NCBI GenBank assembly: GCA_022447555.1
Contig: JAKVBF010000001.1
Span: 87,560 to 151,559 of the forward strand
From: Mariniblastus sp.
Lineage (GTDB): Bacteria; Planctomycetota; Planctomycetia; Pirellulales; Pirellulaceae
Reading direction: 5' to 3'
DNA length: 64,000 bases
The notes beneath the pieces are model-generated. The model searched no databases, had not been told where the DNA came from, and saw only the letters and a list, made by a program, of their open reading frames with translations. The translations under genes were made by a program, and so were the position numbers. Every line of letters begins with the position of its first letter. The first letter of the stretch is position 1. Shown piece by piece: positions 1 through 8,764 of the stretch.

Positions 1-702
1 GTCACGCAAAATATACTGAAACTGCTCCCCAATCCCCTTCATCAGATTCCGGCGATGGAACGACAGAATCATCACAAAACCGGTGTAGAAAAAGATACCT
101 TCCATGATCAGATAAAAGCCGATCAGGTTCTTCAGTAGCGACTGGGCCCCCTCAAATGTCGTCGTGGTGAAGTCAGGATCTAGTACCTCCTTGGTTAGTT
201 CCATTTCGAACGCGTCTTTTCTGGCGATCGCCGGAACTTCGTTGTACATGTTAAAGACTTCGCCTTCATCCAGCCCTAGACTTTCTACCACATACAGAAA
301 GGTGTGACCGTGCACGGCCTCTTCAAAAGCCTGCCGTAACAAGTACTGACGACATTCGGCGTTGGTAATGTGTTTGAATACTGCCAAAACCAGATTGTTT
401 CCAACCAAACTCTCTGCAGTCGAAAAGAAACCGAGGTTACGCATGATCACATGGCGCTCACCATCAGTGAGTTGATCCGACCTCCAGATCTCGATGTCCT
501 TGTTCATCGGAACTTCTGTGGGCATCCAATGATTAGCACAGCCATTCACGTAATGTTCCCAAGCCCACTTATACTTCAGTGGCATCAACTGATTGACATC
601 AACTTGATGACAATTGATAAGCCGCTTTTCATTGGCATCTACTCGCGAGCCGGATCCATCTTGCGCTTCGTTTGATTCGTTCGCGCGGATGTCTGTCGCC
701 AT
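1..702 (-). CDS. nrdB: Ribonucleoside-diphosphate reductase small subunit, class Ic-like (partial, C-terminus off the window)
   Basis: Small (R2) subunit that houses the metal cofactor used to start radical chemistry in NrdA, making deoxyribonucleotides in the cytosol. The frame stays open from the ATG at 702 to the window edge (234 codons), so only the N-terminal two thirds is visible. The start has a good ribosome site (AAGGAGT) a few bases upstream. Metal ligands can be read at E97, E128 and H131, with a further Glu in [10 protein letters not shown]. The spacing (31 residues between the first two, then EAVH) matches the R2 family exactly. The position of the radical tyrosine of E. coli (Y122) is F135, and the first ligand is Glu instead of Asp. 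Both changes are hallmarks of the Chlamydia trachomatis class Ic enzyme (E89, F127), which uses a Mn/Fe centre and no tyrosyl radical. It lies 155 bp downstream of nrdA on the same strand and is probably co-transcribed. Confidence 0.95.
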   Translation of the reverse strand, partial: MATDIRANESNEAQDGSGSRVDANEKRLINCHQVDVNQLMPLKYKWAWEHYVNGCANHWMPTEVPMNKDIEIWRSDQLTDGERHVIMRNLGFFSTAESLVGNNLVLAVFKHITNAECRQYLLRQAFEEAVHGHTFLYVVESLGLDEGEVFNMYNEVPAIARKDAFEMELTKEVLDPDFTTTTFEGAQSLLKNLIGFYLIMEGIFFYTGFVMILSFHRRNLMKGIGEQFQYILRD

Positions 703-763
703 ATTGCTACTCCTTGCAATTCTTAGGTCAAATAATATCAGGTGTGTTTTAGTTGGTAGGATG

Positions 764-845
764 TTGGCGGGCCAAGACCGCCAAACGGGTTAACTGCAAA
801 ACCAAGATGATCATAACGACCAGCCTGATATAAAATACCAGGCTG
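764..845 (-). other. Two hairpins in the nrdA-nrdB intercistronic gap
   Basis: Two perfect inverted repeats lie in the 155-bp gap. One has TTGGCGG at 764-770 and CCGCCAA at 778-784 with a 7-nt loop. The other has CAGCCTG at 821-827 and CAGGCTG at 839-845 with an 11-nt loop. Neither is followed by a T-run on the minus strand, so they do not look like intrinsic terminators. They could stabilise or punctuate the nrdA-nrdB messenger; that role is inference. Confidence 0.45.
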
Positions 846-857
846 ATATCATCAAGA

Positions 858-3677
858 TCACTGGCAGGCCTCGCAGTCGGGATTGTCGACCGAACACTGT
901 TGAACTTCTGCTTGCCGCTCAACTACAACATTCGAAGAATCACTGGAATTCTTCATCCATCGAGGCTGTACCCCAAATTTGTTAATGTCTACGGTCGATT
1001 TTTCCACCTGTGTCGCACCCAGCGATCGCAGGTAATAGGTCGTTTTCAAGCCGGCCATCCAAGCCAGACGATACATTTCGTCCAGCTTACGACCGCTTGG
1101 TTCTTCAATATAAAGGTTCAAGGATTGTCCCATATCGATCCATTTCTGACGTCGACTAGCACATTCAATGATCCACTTTGGTTCGATTTCAAACGCGGTG
1201 GCGTACCGCGTCTTGATATCTTCTGGTAAACCAGGGACTTCACCCAACGAACCGTCATAATACTTGATCGTCTCAAGCATTTCATCGCTCCACAGGTTCC
1301 GTTCTTTCAACTCGTTGATCAGCTTGATGTTGACTTGGACGAATTCGCCCGAAAGATTACTCTTAACAAACAGGTGTTTGTAGGTCGGTTCGATCGATTG
1401 CGTGACGCCAATAATGGTTGAGATGGTTGCCGTCGGGGCAATCGCCATCACATTACTGTTCCGCATCCCATCCTTCGCCACTTGATTTCGCACGACGTCC
1501 CAATCCATGGTCATGGATTTATCCATCTCGACCGACATGCCTCGCTGCTCTTCCAAAAGGTCAATCGTATCAATCGGCAGCATCCCTCGATCCCACTTCG
1601 ATCCTTCGTATGTGGAATAGCTCCCCCGCTCGGCAGCCAATCGACTGGATGCCATGATCGCGTGGTAAGATATGGCTTCCATGCTGTGATCCGCAAACTC
1701 AACCGCTTCTTTACTGGCATAACTGATGCCACAGGCGGCTAACGCGTCTTGAAAGCCCATCAATCCAAGACCAATTGGGCGGTGCTTGTGGTTCGAATGC
1801 TTGGCCTCTTGGGTCGGGTAATAGTTGATATCAATCACATTATCCAACATTCGAATCGCCGTCGACACCGTCTCCTCGATTTTATCAACATCGAACTTAC
1901 CATCGGTCACATGGTTCAACATATTAATGGAACCAAGATTGCAAACAGCCGTTTCGGTATCGGACGTATTCAGGAGAATTTCCGTGCAAAGATTGCTGCT
2001 ATGAACGACGCCACAATGATCTTGAGGCGACCTGATGTTGGAAGGATCTTTAAATGTGATCCATGGATGACCTGTTTCAAAAACTCGGGTCAACATTTTT
2101 CGCCAAAGATCCACCGCGGGAATGGTTCGATGCAACTTAATTCGACCGTTCCGAGCCTCTTCTTCGTAGTATTCGTAACGCTCTTCAAAAGCCTTACCGA
2201 CCAAGTCATGAAGATCCGGGGTTTCATCGGGGCTGAACATTGTCCAATCGCGCTCTTGAACCACCCGCTTCATGAATAGGTCTGGGATCCAGTTCGCAGT
2301 GTGCATGTCGTGAGTTCGCCGGCGGTCATCACCTGTATTTTTCCGAAGGTCCAAGAACTCTTCTACGTCCATGTGCCACGTTTCAAGATAGGAGCAGACC
2401 GCACCTTTTCGCTTACCGCCTTGGTTCACCGCCACAGCCGTGTCGCTCACGACCTTTAAAAATGGAATCACTCCCTGACTCTGACCGTTGGTCCCTTTAA
2501 TATGAGCATTCGTCGCTCGAATGTTCGTCCAATCGTTCCCTAATCCACCGGCCCATTTGGACAGCTTCGCATTGTCGGATATCAACTTAAAAATATTATC
2601 CAAGTCGTCGCTGACTGTGCTGAGATAGCAAGAGCTCAACTGCGGATGTAACGTCCCTGAATTAAACAGCGTTGGTGTTGCTGAGGTGAAACGAAAACTG
2701 GATAGCATGTTGTAAAATTCGATCGCCCGATCGCTGCGCTGTTCGCCTTCGCGAATCGACAGACCCATCGCCACACGCATCCAAAAATACTGCGGAGCTT
2801 CAATGCGGCGACCATCAATGTGCAATAAGTACCGATCGTAAATTGTCTGAAGGCCTAAGTAGGGGAACAAAGCATCCCGATCAGGCGCGATAGCCTTGGC
2901 CAATTTGAGCAAATCAAATTTTGCTAACTCAGGCGAGATGCGACCAGCCGCTATACCTTCATGTATAAAACCAGCAAATTTATCGCTGTAAAGTTGAGCG
3001 AGGTTGTCATCGCTCGTCGATTTTCCAAGGGATTCCCGGTAAATGATGTTCAAGACCAAGCGGCCGGCCACTTTGTCGTATTTTGGATCATTTTCTATCC
3101 GAGAGCGGGCAGCCAACACCATCGCTCGACTGATTTCATTCGGCGTGATCCCGTTAAAAAACTGCTTCTCAACTTCGGCAAATAAGATCTCTGCGTTACA
3201 GTCTTCTTCCAAACCTTCACAGGCCTTGGCGACCTGTTTTCGGAGACGAGCAAAATCGAAATTCTCAAGACGGTTTTCCCGTTGAACCATCATCTCGGGG
3301 AACGGAGAAGTGCTTTCCATCCGCTCTTCCGCCCGCAATTGGCGGATCTTTGTATGTTCCGCACGATATAAGATGTACCGTCTGGCTACCGAGAAATACT
3401 CAGCTCGCATCAGTTCTTGCTCGACAAAGTCTTGAATGCGCTCGACATCGACACCTTCTGGCGTTTGCGAAGCTTCCAACGCCTTGTTCACAACTTCGCT
3501 TGTAATTTGCTCAACTTCGGTCACCAAACCAATTTCCAAAGGCTGACTGGCGGCGAGACCCATATCCGCTCGAAATGCTTTTTGCATGGCTCGCGAGATC
3601 AACTCACGCTCAAAGGGTATTAATCGGCCATCTCGCTTCTTAACAAACATTTCTTGCTGAGCAACTTTGTCTAACAT
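858..3677 (-). CDS. nrdA: Ribonucleoside-diphosphate reductase large subunit with two ATP-cones
   Basis: Catalytic (R1) subunit reducing ribonucleoside diphosphates, working with the class Ic-like NrdB encoded downstream. At 939 residues it is longer than E. coli NrdA (about 760). The extra length is N-terminal: a first ATP-cone at about residues 10-105 ([13 protein letters not shown]) and a second cone-like segment at about 138-218 that aligns with the single E. coli cone. Active-site residues follow the family: C350 (SSCYLS) and C579 (AVCNLGS) as the redox pair, and the N562, C564 and E566 triad in SNLCTE. The C-terminus carries C928, C935 and C938 (CEACQ), the swinging-arm thiols. Multiple ATP-cones are also a feature of the Chlamydia enzyme. 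The ATG start is preceded by a purine-rich GGAGAT stretch. Expression is expected to be controlled by NrdR from the operator at 4007-4053. Confidence 0.97.
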   Translation of the reverse strand: MLDKVAQQEMFVKKRDGRLIPFERELISRAMQKAFRADMGLAASQPLEIGLVTEVEQITSEVVNKALEASQTPEGVDVERIQDFVEQELMRAEYFSVARRYILYRAEHTKIRQLRAEERMESTSPFPEMMVQRENRLENFDFARLRKQVAKACEGLEEDCNAEILFAEVEKQFFNGITPNEISRAMVLAARSRIENDPKYDKVAGRLVLNIIYRESLGKSTSDDNLAQLYSDKFAGFIHEGIAAGRISPELAKFDLLKLAKAIAPDRDALFPYLGLQTIYDRYLLHIDGRRIEAPQYFWMRVAMGLSIREGEQRSDRAIEFYNMLSSFRFTSATPTLFNSGTLHPQLSSCYLSTVSDDLDNIFKLISDNAKLSKWAGGLGNDWTNIRATNAHIKGTNGQSQGVIPFLKVVSDTAVAVNQGGKRKGAVCSYLETWHMDVEEFLDLRKNTGDDRRRTHDMHTANWIPDLFMKRVVQERDWTMFSPDETPDLHDLVGKAFEERYEYYEEEARNGRIKLHRTIPAVDLWRKMLTRVFETGHPWITFKDPSNIRSPQDHCGVVHSSNLCTEILLNTSDTETAVCNLGSINMLNHVTDGKFDVDKIEETVSTAIRMLDNVIDINYYPTQEAKHSNHKHRPIGLGLMGFQDALAACGISYASKEAVEFADHSMEAISYHAIMASSRLAAERGSYSTYEGSKWDRGMLPIDTIDLLEEQRGMSVEMDKSMTMDWDVVRNQVAKDGMRNSNVMAIAPTATISTIIGVTQSIEPTYKHLFVKSNLSGEFVQVNIKLINELKERNLWSDEMLETIKYYDGSLGEVPGLPEDIKTRYATAFEIEPKWIIECASRRQKWIDMGQSLNLYIEEPSGRKLDEMYRLAWMAGLKTTYYLRSLGATQVEKSTVDINKFGVQPRWMKNSSDSSNVVVERQAEVQQCSVDNPDCEACQ

Positions 3678-4003
3678 TCCATCGATCTCCTTGATCTATT
3701 CCCGTTCTTTAGGACATTCCCCTGCCGCGCTGAGCGACCCGCATAATTTTGGTGCCAAGAGACGCGCCAGCGGTAACAGAGCGAGTCTTCCATGACACTG
3801 TTAATTCATCATCTTCCCTGACTTTGGCGACACGTTGGGTCACAGCGACCTTTACGCTATGACTTTAACCGATTGTCGCATGTCCAAAAGAGTGAACATT
3901 GCCACCGCAAATCCGTTCAAATTCGCGATCCCCTAAAAACACCCCCCCATTAGAACCAGCCCCGTCGCAGTTGGTTCTTTAGGATTGACGTAAAAAAGTG
4001 GCG
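3678..4003 (-). other. Long 5' leader of the nrdAB transcript
   Basis: About 327 bases separate the inferred transcription start (near 4004) from the nrdA ATG, and no protein-coding frame on either strand looks convincing. Close to its 5' end the leader can form a hairpin with AGAACCA (3952-3958) paired to TGGTTCT (3972-3978) around a 13-nt loop. On the minus strand this is followed by a G-run and a short T-run, which is too distant for a classical terminator. I recognise no cobalamin or other riboswitch core. The rest of the stretch holds nothing I can name. Confidence 0.4.
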
Positions 4004-4006
4004 GGA

Positions 4007-4053
4007 GCCCAATATATCGGGGTTGGGGATCATGTCAACACAAAATATAGTGC
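4007..4053 (-). promoter_or_regulatory. Paired NrdR boxes
   Basis: The proximal box at 4007-4022 and the distal box at 4038-4053 (ACACAAAATATAGTGC) match the NrdR consensus acaCwAtATaTwGtgt at 11 and 14 of 16 positions by hand alignment. Their start-to-start distance is 31 bp, the helical spacing known for NrdR operators, where tandem boxes bind the ATP-cone repressor cooperatively. They flank and overlap the -35 and -10 elements of the nrdA promoter, so binding would block RNA polymerase. The nrdR gene itself is not in the window. Confidence 0.8.
4011..4038 (-). promoter_or_regulatory. nrdAB promoter
   Basis: Read on the minus strand, TTGACA (4038-4033, a perfect -35) is followed after 16 bp by TATATT (4016-4011, five of six bases of the -10). 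This places transcription start near 4004. The -35 overlaps the distal NrdR box and the -10 lies inside the proximal box, an arrangement expected for a repressed nrd promoter. Confidence 0.7.
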
Positions 4054-4183
4054 TTGCAATAAGATCGATCGAATGGTCCGAAAAGTAAAATTTTTCTACT
4101 GATATGGCCTAGATTTGCCAAATTTATCAGAATGCGTGACAGCAATTCGGTTGTGGAAAACCTGTGAGCCAAACCGTCCGGCC

Positions 4184-4951
4184 ATGTATAGACTAAAAAA
4201 ATTCATACAAAATAGATCGCTTCGGGCCGATCAGGCCGAAGCGATCTCAAGACGCGTCTATCAAACGACCCTAGCTTGCCGGCCTAAAATCGGGCAAGGT
4301 AATTTTGACGACCTAAGCGACCAAGATTTAAGATTCGTTTTCAATGCCACCGACGACCTTTTTTTTGGTGGAATGGTTCGCAGCTTAGCTCAGGAAAACG
4401 GGTTCCCCGTTGCGTTCCGCGTCTCCAAGCGGATGACCAACTCCGGCGGTGTCACCAAAATGACCCTGCCTAACGGAAACCTGAAAGAGAAACAGTTTGA
4501 AATTGCTATTTCAGCACCGCTTCTATTCAACTCGTTCAAAGAGTCTGAAGGTTCAGCCACCATCGTGACGGGAATCCCATGCCGCGACCGCTTAGAGGCA
4601 TTGCAGAGAATCATGGAACACGAAATGTTGCATCTCATCGAGATGATGATTTGGGATGACTCAAACTGTGCGGCCCCTCGATTCCGGTCCATTGCATCTA
4701 GGATTTTTGGGCACACACAATCCAATCACCAACTTTTGGCTCCGCGCGACATTGCCCGTCGGGATCATGGTATTTCGCCAGGCGATTGGGTTTCTTTTTC
4801 ACATAACGGTGAAAACGTTTTAGGCCGAGTCAATCGAATCACCAAACGGGCCACCGTTTTAGTGCCTCATCGAAAAGGCGTTCGCTACAGCGACGGGAAA
4901 CGGTATGCAAAGTTCTACGTCCCATTCGATCGCTTAAGTAAATCAGCCTAA
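4184..4951 (+). CDS. SprT-like zinc metalloprotease-domain protein
   Basis: The central region carries an HExxH zinc-protease motif at H146-E147-M-L-H150 within a helix (IMEHEMLHLIEMM), followed by a segment that fits a SprT-like (Spartan-type) domain. SprT-domain proteins are peptidases, some acting on DNA-protein crosslinks; the function of this one is not shown by the sequence. The last 60 residues are basic and resemble a small beta-rich module (GDWVSFSHNGENVLGRV). I chose the ATG at 4184 (255 residues) because the longer frame needs a TTG start at 4115, close to the nrdAB regulatory region. It is transcribed divergently from nrdA and has no functional partner beside it. Confidence 0.75.
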   Translation: MYRLKKFIQNRSLRADQAEAISRRVYQTTLACRPKIGQGNFDDLSDQDLRFVFNATDDLFFGGMVRSLAQENGFPVAFRVSKRMTNSGGVTKMTLPNGNLKEKQFEIAISAPLLFNSFKESEGSATIVTGIPCRDRLEALQRIMEHEMLHLIEMMIWDDSNCAAPRFRSIASRIFGHTQSNHQLLAPRDIARRDHGISPGDWVSFSHNGENVLGRVNRITKRATVLVPHRKGVRYSDGKRYAKFYVPFDRLSKSA

Positions 4952-4982
4952 GTCGCATTTCGTCATCAACACTGCGAATGGC

Positions 4983-5013
4983 AAAAAAAAACCACCGCTC
5001 CTCGCGGTGGTTT
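4983..5013 (-). terminator. Intrinsic terminator for the 5039-6208 gene
   Basis: A 10-bp perfect stem (AAACCACCGC paired with GCGGTGGTTT) with a 5-nt loop is followed on the minus strand by a run of eight or more T. It sits 26 bp past the stop codon of the minus-strand gene. On the plus strand the tail is only TTTAT, so it would terminate the 4184 gene weakly at best. Confidence 0.85.
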
Positions 5014-5038
5014 ATCGATCTAGCTCGAGGATTCTTGC

Positions 5039-6208
5039 TTACGGTTCCGAGGGAGATTTAGGCCCGTTGTTACTGGTTACCGCCAGCGGAACAGCTACCC
5101 CAGCAAGCAATGCCAGCATTCCGAGTCGGCGTCCACCAACGGCTCCGCCACCCCCGCCGCAGCAGCTTCCGCAAGCCGTTCCCATAACCATTTCGTCTCC
5201 CACAACCGCCACGGGGGCAGAATCGTAAGTGATTGCGTCAGAACCTGATGCGACCTGAGTGTAATACTCAATCGATTTACTAACGATGCCACTGTCACCG
5301 GAGTCGGCCAATACTAAATCGGCCGTCGGAGCGATCGCTGAAGAATGAAAGGTTGTCAAACTGGTGTAAACCTCTTTAACCGCACCCTCTTCGACAGCTT
5401 GAACGCTGACAACCGAAATTCCGTTAGGTCCGGTTGCGATCACGTCGTAAACTCCAGGTGATAAACCTTCCACCTGAAAAATCCCATCTTGGCCAGCTTT
5501 GGCCTCCGCAACCACCTGATCCCCCTTAATAAAGGCGACCGATGTGCTGCCAGATAGGTCCTGAGTTAATGAAATCACTCGACCGTTTAACCGACCATCT
5601 TCGGTTAGCCAAACGCGACTGGAGGCGGCAACGTCTTGGTCGGCAGCATCAGGAGTTAAATCACCCGCGATTTTGTTCGCCAGATCGCTGGAGGCGAACT
5701 CCGCCAGAAGCCGTTTGATCGTTCTAAATTCTGGGGTCGCAGCGGTGACCTCAAAGACCTCTGCTTGAGTCAATGGCACATCCGAAACCACGTTCAAACC
5801 AACCACTGCAAAACCGGCATCACCCGCTGCAATCAGGGAGTAAACGCCGTCCCGCAACCCCGCCACTTTGAAACCACCATTTCGGTCCGTTCTTGTTTCT
5901 TCAACAATCTTGCCATCTTGGACAAAATAAATGCTCAAGTTTCGGAGGCCGGTACGAATTTGAGAGGGGTTGTAAACAGCCACCTGACCGACAACTTCAC
6001 CCACTTCATTCTTACCTACCACATGATCTTGCAGGGTTGGCTGAACCTCGGTATCGATCCGCGCTGACTCAATCGCAGCAGGCATCTCGGTTACGGTTAT
6101 TGGGGTGTTATAAGCAGCCCATTGATGGGCCGAGGCAGCGGCTGTAGCAACTAGCGGCAGTGCAAAGAGATATGCACATAGGCGCAGGATTCCTAAAATG
6201 TCGTTCAT
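5039..6208 (-). CDS. Secreted protein with repeated carboxypeptidase-regulatory-like domains
   Basis: I do not recognise a named function. The N-terminus is a signal peptide (hydrophobic stretch then ATAAASA). Two segments have the prealbumin-like pattern seen in carboxypeptidase-regulatory and SpaA/SdrB-type domains: one at about residues 60-125 (GGFKVAGLRDGVYSLIA) and one at about 200-265 (GIFQVEGLSPGVYDVIA). The C-terminus has a cysteine- and glycine-rich patch (CGSCCGGGGG) followed by one hydrophobic segment and a short polar tail, a layout compatible with membrane anchoring. The ATG at 6208 is preferred over a TTG six codons upstream because it gives a clean signal peptide. It is monocistronic with its own terminator and is probably exposed outside the cytoplasm. 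Similar proteins are common in planctomycete genomes (general knowledge). Confidence 0.7.
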   Translation of the reverse strand: MNDILGILRLCAYLFALPLVATAAASAHQWAAYNTPITVTEMPAAIESARIDTEVQPTLQDHVVGKNEVGEVVGQVAVYNPSQIRTGLRNLSIYFVQDGKIVEETRTDRNGGFKVAGLRDGVYSLIAAGDAGFAVVGLNVVSDVPLTQAEVFEVTAATPEFRTIKRLLAEFASSDLANKIAGDLTPDAADQDVAASSRVWLTEDGRLNGRVISLTQDLSGSTSVAFIKGDQVVAEAKAGQDGIFQVEGLSPGVYDVIATGPNGISVVSVQAVEEGAVKEVYTSLTTFHSSAIAPTADLVLADSGDSGIVSKSIEYYTQVASGSDAITYDSAPVAVVGDEMVMGTACGSCCGGGGGAVGGRRLGMLALLAGVAVPLAVTSNNGPKSPSEP

Positions 6209-6412
6209 GAAAAAGTACCAAATCAAAGCTGTAAAACAGTTGCCCTATTATCCATGAGAAGGCAGAGAGGGCTGTCAATCCATAAGCCGCGACTGTTATT
6301 AAACCATCCGGCCCCCTATGGGTCAACCTTTTATTCAACTGGCTCACAGCACTTTGGCCGGAGAAAAGCGTAATTATGTGAAATTCATCACCAGCTTTAG
6401 AGACCGGTCTCT

Positions 6413-7273
6413 TTATCCTCGCCCGGGGCGATCAGCGATCAAACCGTGCTCTGGGCTGCTGGCACTGGCATAACGCGATTTGTCAATTCTGCCAGCAAGA
6501 TAAGCGAGTCGGCCAGATTTCACGGCATAATGCATGGCTAAGGCCATTTTGATCGGGTCTTTGGCCCGAGCGACGGCTGTGTTCAAGAGGACCGCATCAG
6601 CCCCCAATTCCATTGCAATCGCAGCATCGCTAGCCGTTCCAACACCGGCATCGACAATAATTGGGTAGTCAGGATCGCCCTGCTTGAGTTCTTCCAAAAT
6701 GATCTGCAAATTGTTGGGATTCACAATCCCCAATCCGGATCCAATCGGAGCCCCAGCGGGCATTACCGATGCAGCCCCCGCATCTTTCAATTTCCGAGCC
6801 ATGATCGGATCATCGGTTGTGTAGCAAAGAACTTCAAAACCTTCTTTGACCAGCGCCTCCGTCGCTTTGAGGGTTTCCATCACATCGGGCAAAAGCGAAC
6901 GACTGCTACCAAGCACCTCCAGTTTGACCCACTCGGAACCGGGATTTTCCAGTCCCCGCAAAATTTCTCGTCCCATTCGAGCGCATCGCAGAGCGGTTTC
7001 CACGTCGTAACATCCGGAGGTATTGGGCAGCAGCGTCGTTTTGTTCAGATCCAAATAGTCCAAAATGTTTCGGCCAGAGCTGTCATGCAGTTTTTCACGG
7101 CGGACAGCGATCGTAACACACTCCGCTTGCACGATATCGAATGACGAGCCCATCTGCTCAAAAGAATCGTATTTACCGGTTCCTAATATCAAACGCTGAT
7201 CGAAAACATGCGTCCCAATCCGCAGAGGCTTTAATTCAGCAGGCTCCTGAATCAATTGTTTCGGCTCCATCAT
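6413..7273 (-). CDS. thiG: Thiazole synthase
   Basis: ThiG condenses deoxyxylulose phosphate, dehydroglycine and ThiS-thiocarboxylate sulfur into the thiazole half of thiamine. The protein has the TIM-barrel sequence of the family: LGTGKY near the N-terminus, the Schiff-base lysine K117 in VKLEVLG, and the phosphate-binding glycine region GSGLGIVNP. Length (286 residues) is slightly above the usual 255-270 because of short extensions at both ends. The start is the ATG at 7273, where ATGATGG overlaps the thiS stop codon by four bases, implying translational coupling. No thiamine-pyrophosphate riboswitch core is visible upstream of the operon. Confidence 0.96.
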   Translation of the reverse strand: MMEPKQLIQEPAELKPLRIGTHVFDQRLILGTGKYDSFEQMGSSFDIVQAECVTIAVRREKLHDSSGRNILDYLDLNKTTLLPNTSGCYDVETALRCARMGREILRGLENPGSEWVKLEVLGSSRSLLPDVMETLKATEALVKEGFEVLCYTTDDPIMARKLKDAGAASVMPAGAPIGSGLGIVNPNNLQIILEELKQGDPDYPIIVDAGVGTASDAAIAMELGADAVLLNTAVARAKDPIKMALAMHYAVKSGRLAYLAGRIDKSRYASASSPEHGLIADRPGRG

Positions 7274-7491
7274 CCGCCACCTACCAGAGAAACAATCTCG
7301 AGACAGTCCTTGTCGCAAAGAACCTGTTCTTCAAAAACGGCTCGAGGTTGGATTTGGAAATTCAATTCAACGGCGACCGCTGGATGCGTGATCTCCAACC
7401 GGTCCAACAGTTGGGCAATGGTTAAATCCTTTGGAACATCCATCCCCCGCCCATTGACCGTAACTCGCATGTTGGATTCAAATTGATTCAT
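7270..7491 (-). CDS. thiS: Sulfur-carrier protein ThiS
   Basis: A small ubiquitin-like sulfur carrier (73 residues) ending in GGG. The terminal diglycine is adenylated and thiocarboxylated to deliver sulfur to ThiG. The fold signature ([24 protein letters not shown], and [10 protein letters not shown]) matches the family. The stop codon overlaps the thiG start (ATGA). The first ATG at 7491 gives seven extra residues; the family-like start would be the ATG at 7470. No ThiF-type activating enzyme is encoded in the window. Confidence 0.93.
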   Translation of the reverse strand: MNQFESNMRVTVNGRGMDVPKDLTIAQLLDRLEITHPAVAVELNFQIQPRAVFEEQVLCDKDCLEIVSLVGGG

Positions 7492-7516
7492 CAGTTCGAT
7501 TCATTCATCCGGTAAT

Positions 7517-8437
7517 TCAGCTGGTTTCCGCCATATCCCTGGCGTGGTAACTACTGCGTACAAAGGGGCCGCTGGCCACTTTTTTAAAGCCCATTTCCCG
7601 AGCTTTTTCCCCCAGAAAATCAAATTCTTCCGGTGTTACGTAGCGGGTGACTTTCAGATAACGGTCCGTTGATGGCTGAAGGTATTGGCCTAGTGTCAAG
7701 AAATCACATCCCACATCCAAGAGGTCTGACAAAACATCAAATAACTCTTCATGAGTCTCACCCAAACCCAGCATCAAACCACTTTTGGTCTTTGTTGAAG
7801 CGTCAAGCTGTTTGACTCGCCTAAGCAATTCGAGCGTCCATCGGTAATCTGACTTTGGGCCTCGAACACGACGGTACAAACGGGGGACGGTTTCTGTGTT
7901 GTGGTTGAACACATCGGGCCGAGCGGCCACGACGCGTTCCAACGCTTCAGGCTGATTGATGAAATCGGGAGTCAATACTTCAACCGTCGCTCCTGTCTTC
8001 TCCCTAACCGCGGTCACACATTGGTAAAAATGGTCCGCGCCGCCATCAGGCAGGTCATCCCGGGTTACCGACGTGATCACGACATGTTTCAGACCCAATC
8101 GATGGGCCGCCTCGGCAACTCGCTCAGGCTCGTCTAACTCAAGAGCTTCGGGTCGACCACGTCCTACCGCACAAAAACTGCATGGGCGGGTGCAAACATT
8201 GCCCAAAATCATGAACGTCGCCGTCTGCTGAGAGTAACACTCCATGCGGTTGGGACACTTCGCGTTGTCACAAACCGTTTCTAGGCGCAGTTCTTCAAGT
8301 AATTTGGCGGTGTGATTGTGTGAATTACCCTTGGGAACCTGTCGTTTCAGCCATTTCGGCAGTCGACGAACAGAATCCGGCTCCGGAGTTTCCGGTGTTG
8401 GGGTAGTGGGCAAATTGACAATAGGCAATTGAGACAC
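7517..8437 (-). CDS. lipA: Lipoyl synthase
   Basis: A radical-SAM enzyme inserting two sulfurs into protein-bound octanoyl groups to form lipoyl cofactors of 2-oxoacid dehydrogenases and the glycine cleavage system. Both iron-sulfur sites are visible: the auxiliary cluster C56-x4-C61-x5-C67 (CDNAKCPNRMEC) and the radical-SAM cluster C82-x3-C86-x2-C89 (CTRPCSFC). The C-terminal RSSYHA segment holds the serine ligand typical of LipA. The length of 306 residues is normal. The start appears to be GTG at 8437. It leads a lipA-thiS-thiG run with a 25-bp gap to thiS, an unusual grouping of two sulfur-insertion pathways. Confidence 0.97.
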   Translation of the reverse strand: MSQLPIVNLPTTPTPETPEPDSVRRLPKWLKRQVPKGNSHNHTAKLLEELRLETVCDNAKCPNRMECYSQQTATFMILGNVCTRPCSFCAVGRGRPEALELDEPERVAEAAHRLGLKHVVITSVTRDDLPDGGADHFYQCVTAVREKTGATVEVLTPDFINQPEALERVVAARPDVFNHNTETVPRLYRRVRGPKSDYRWTLELLRRVKQLDASTKTKSGLMLGLGETHEELFDVLSDLLDVGCDFLTLGQYLQPSTDRYLKVTRYVTPEEFDFLGEKAREMGFKKVASGPFVRSSYHARDMAETS

Positions 8438-8764
8438 AGATCGTGGCTTTCTGGTATCAAATTGTGAGAGAGCAAATCCAGCCAGTTCGCACGTTGCGGT
8501 AATCGCTGACTAGCAGATAATAGTAGGTCACGGGAAGCAAATTAACTAGGCACGAATCTGTTGTTTCGACGGCATGATTCGAACCCGAACGGTCCAAGTT
8601 ATGTCATAATAGTTCAGTCTCTCATTGTATCTCACTAAAAAACCGGCAGACCTCAGGCCCGTTATTACGAAACGACAAACATCTGAATGCTATTGGCTCG
8701 ATTCGCACGCCCGGTCGCGGAGGCGATTTTAGCTGAGTGGAACCGTTAAATATCGAATGGGTTT
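8438..8764. other. Divergent intergenic region between lipA and smpB
   Basis: This gap of 327 bases must hold the promoters of both lipA (minus) and smpB (plus), but I cannot single out a convincing -35/-10 pair for either. The minus strand contains GGGTTCGAATC near 8577-8590, which resembles a tRNA T-loop, yet the flanking bases do not form a T-stem. No RNA gene is called here. Confidence 0.4.

Noticed and set aside
370-675. Plus-strand frame of 101 codons in the nrdB region
   Set aside because: It is antisense to nrdB, whose frame on the minus strand has unmistakable R2 motifs; no supporting start signal.
6399-6412. Perfect 14-bp palindrome AGAGACCGGTCTCT directly after the thiG stop
   Set aside because: As a hairpin it leaves a 5-bp stem with no T-run, so it is not a convincing terminator; may be chance.
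8577-8590. T-loop-like GGGTTCGAATC on the minus strand upstream of lipA, next to smpB (possible tRNA or tmRNA end)
   Set aside because: The flanking bases do not pair into a T-stem and no acceptor stem or CCA context follows; no tmRNA tag frame is visible.
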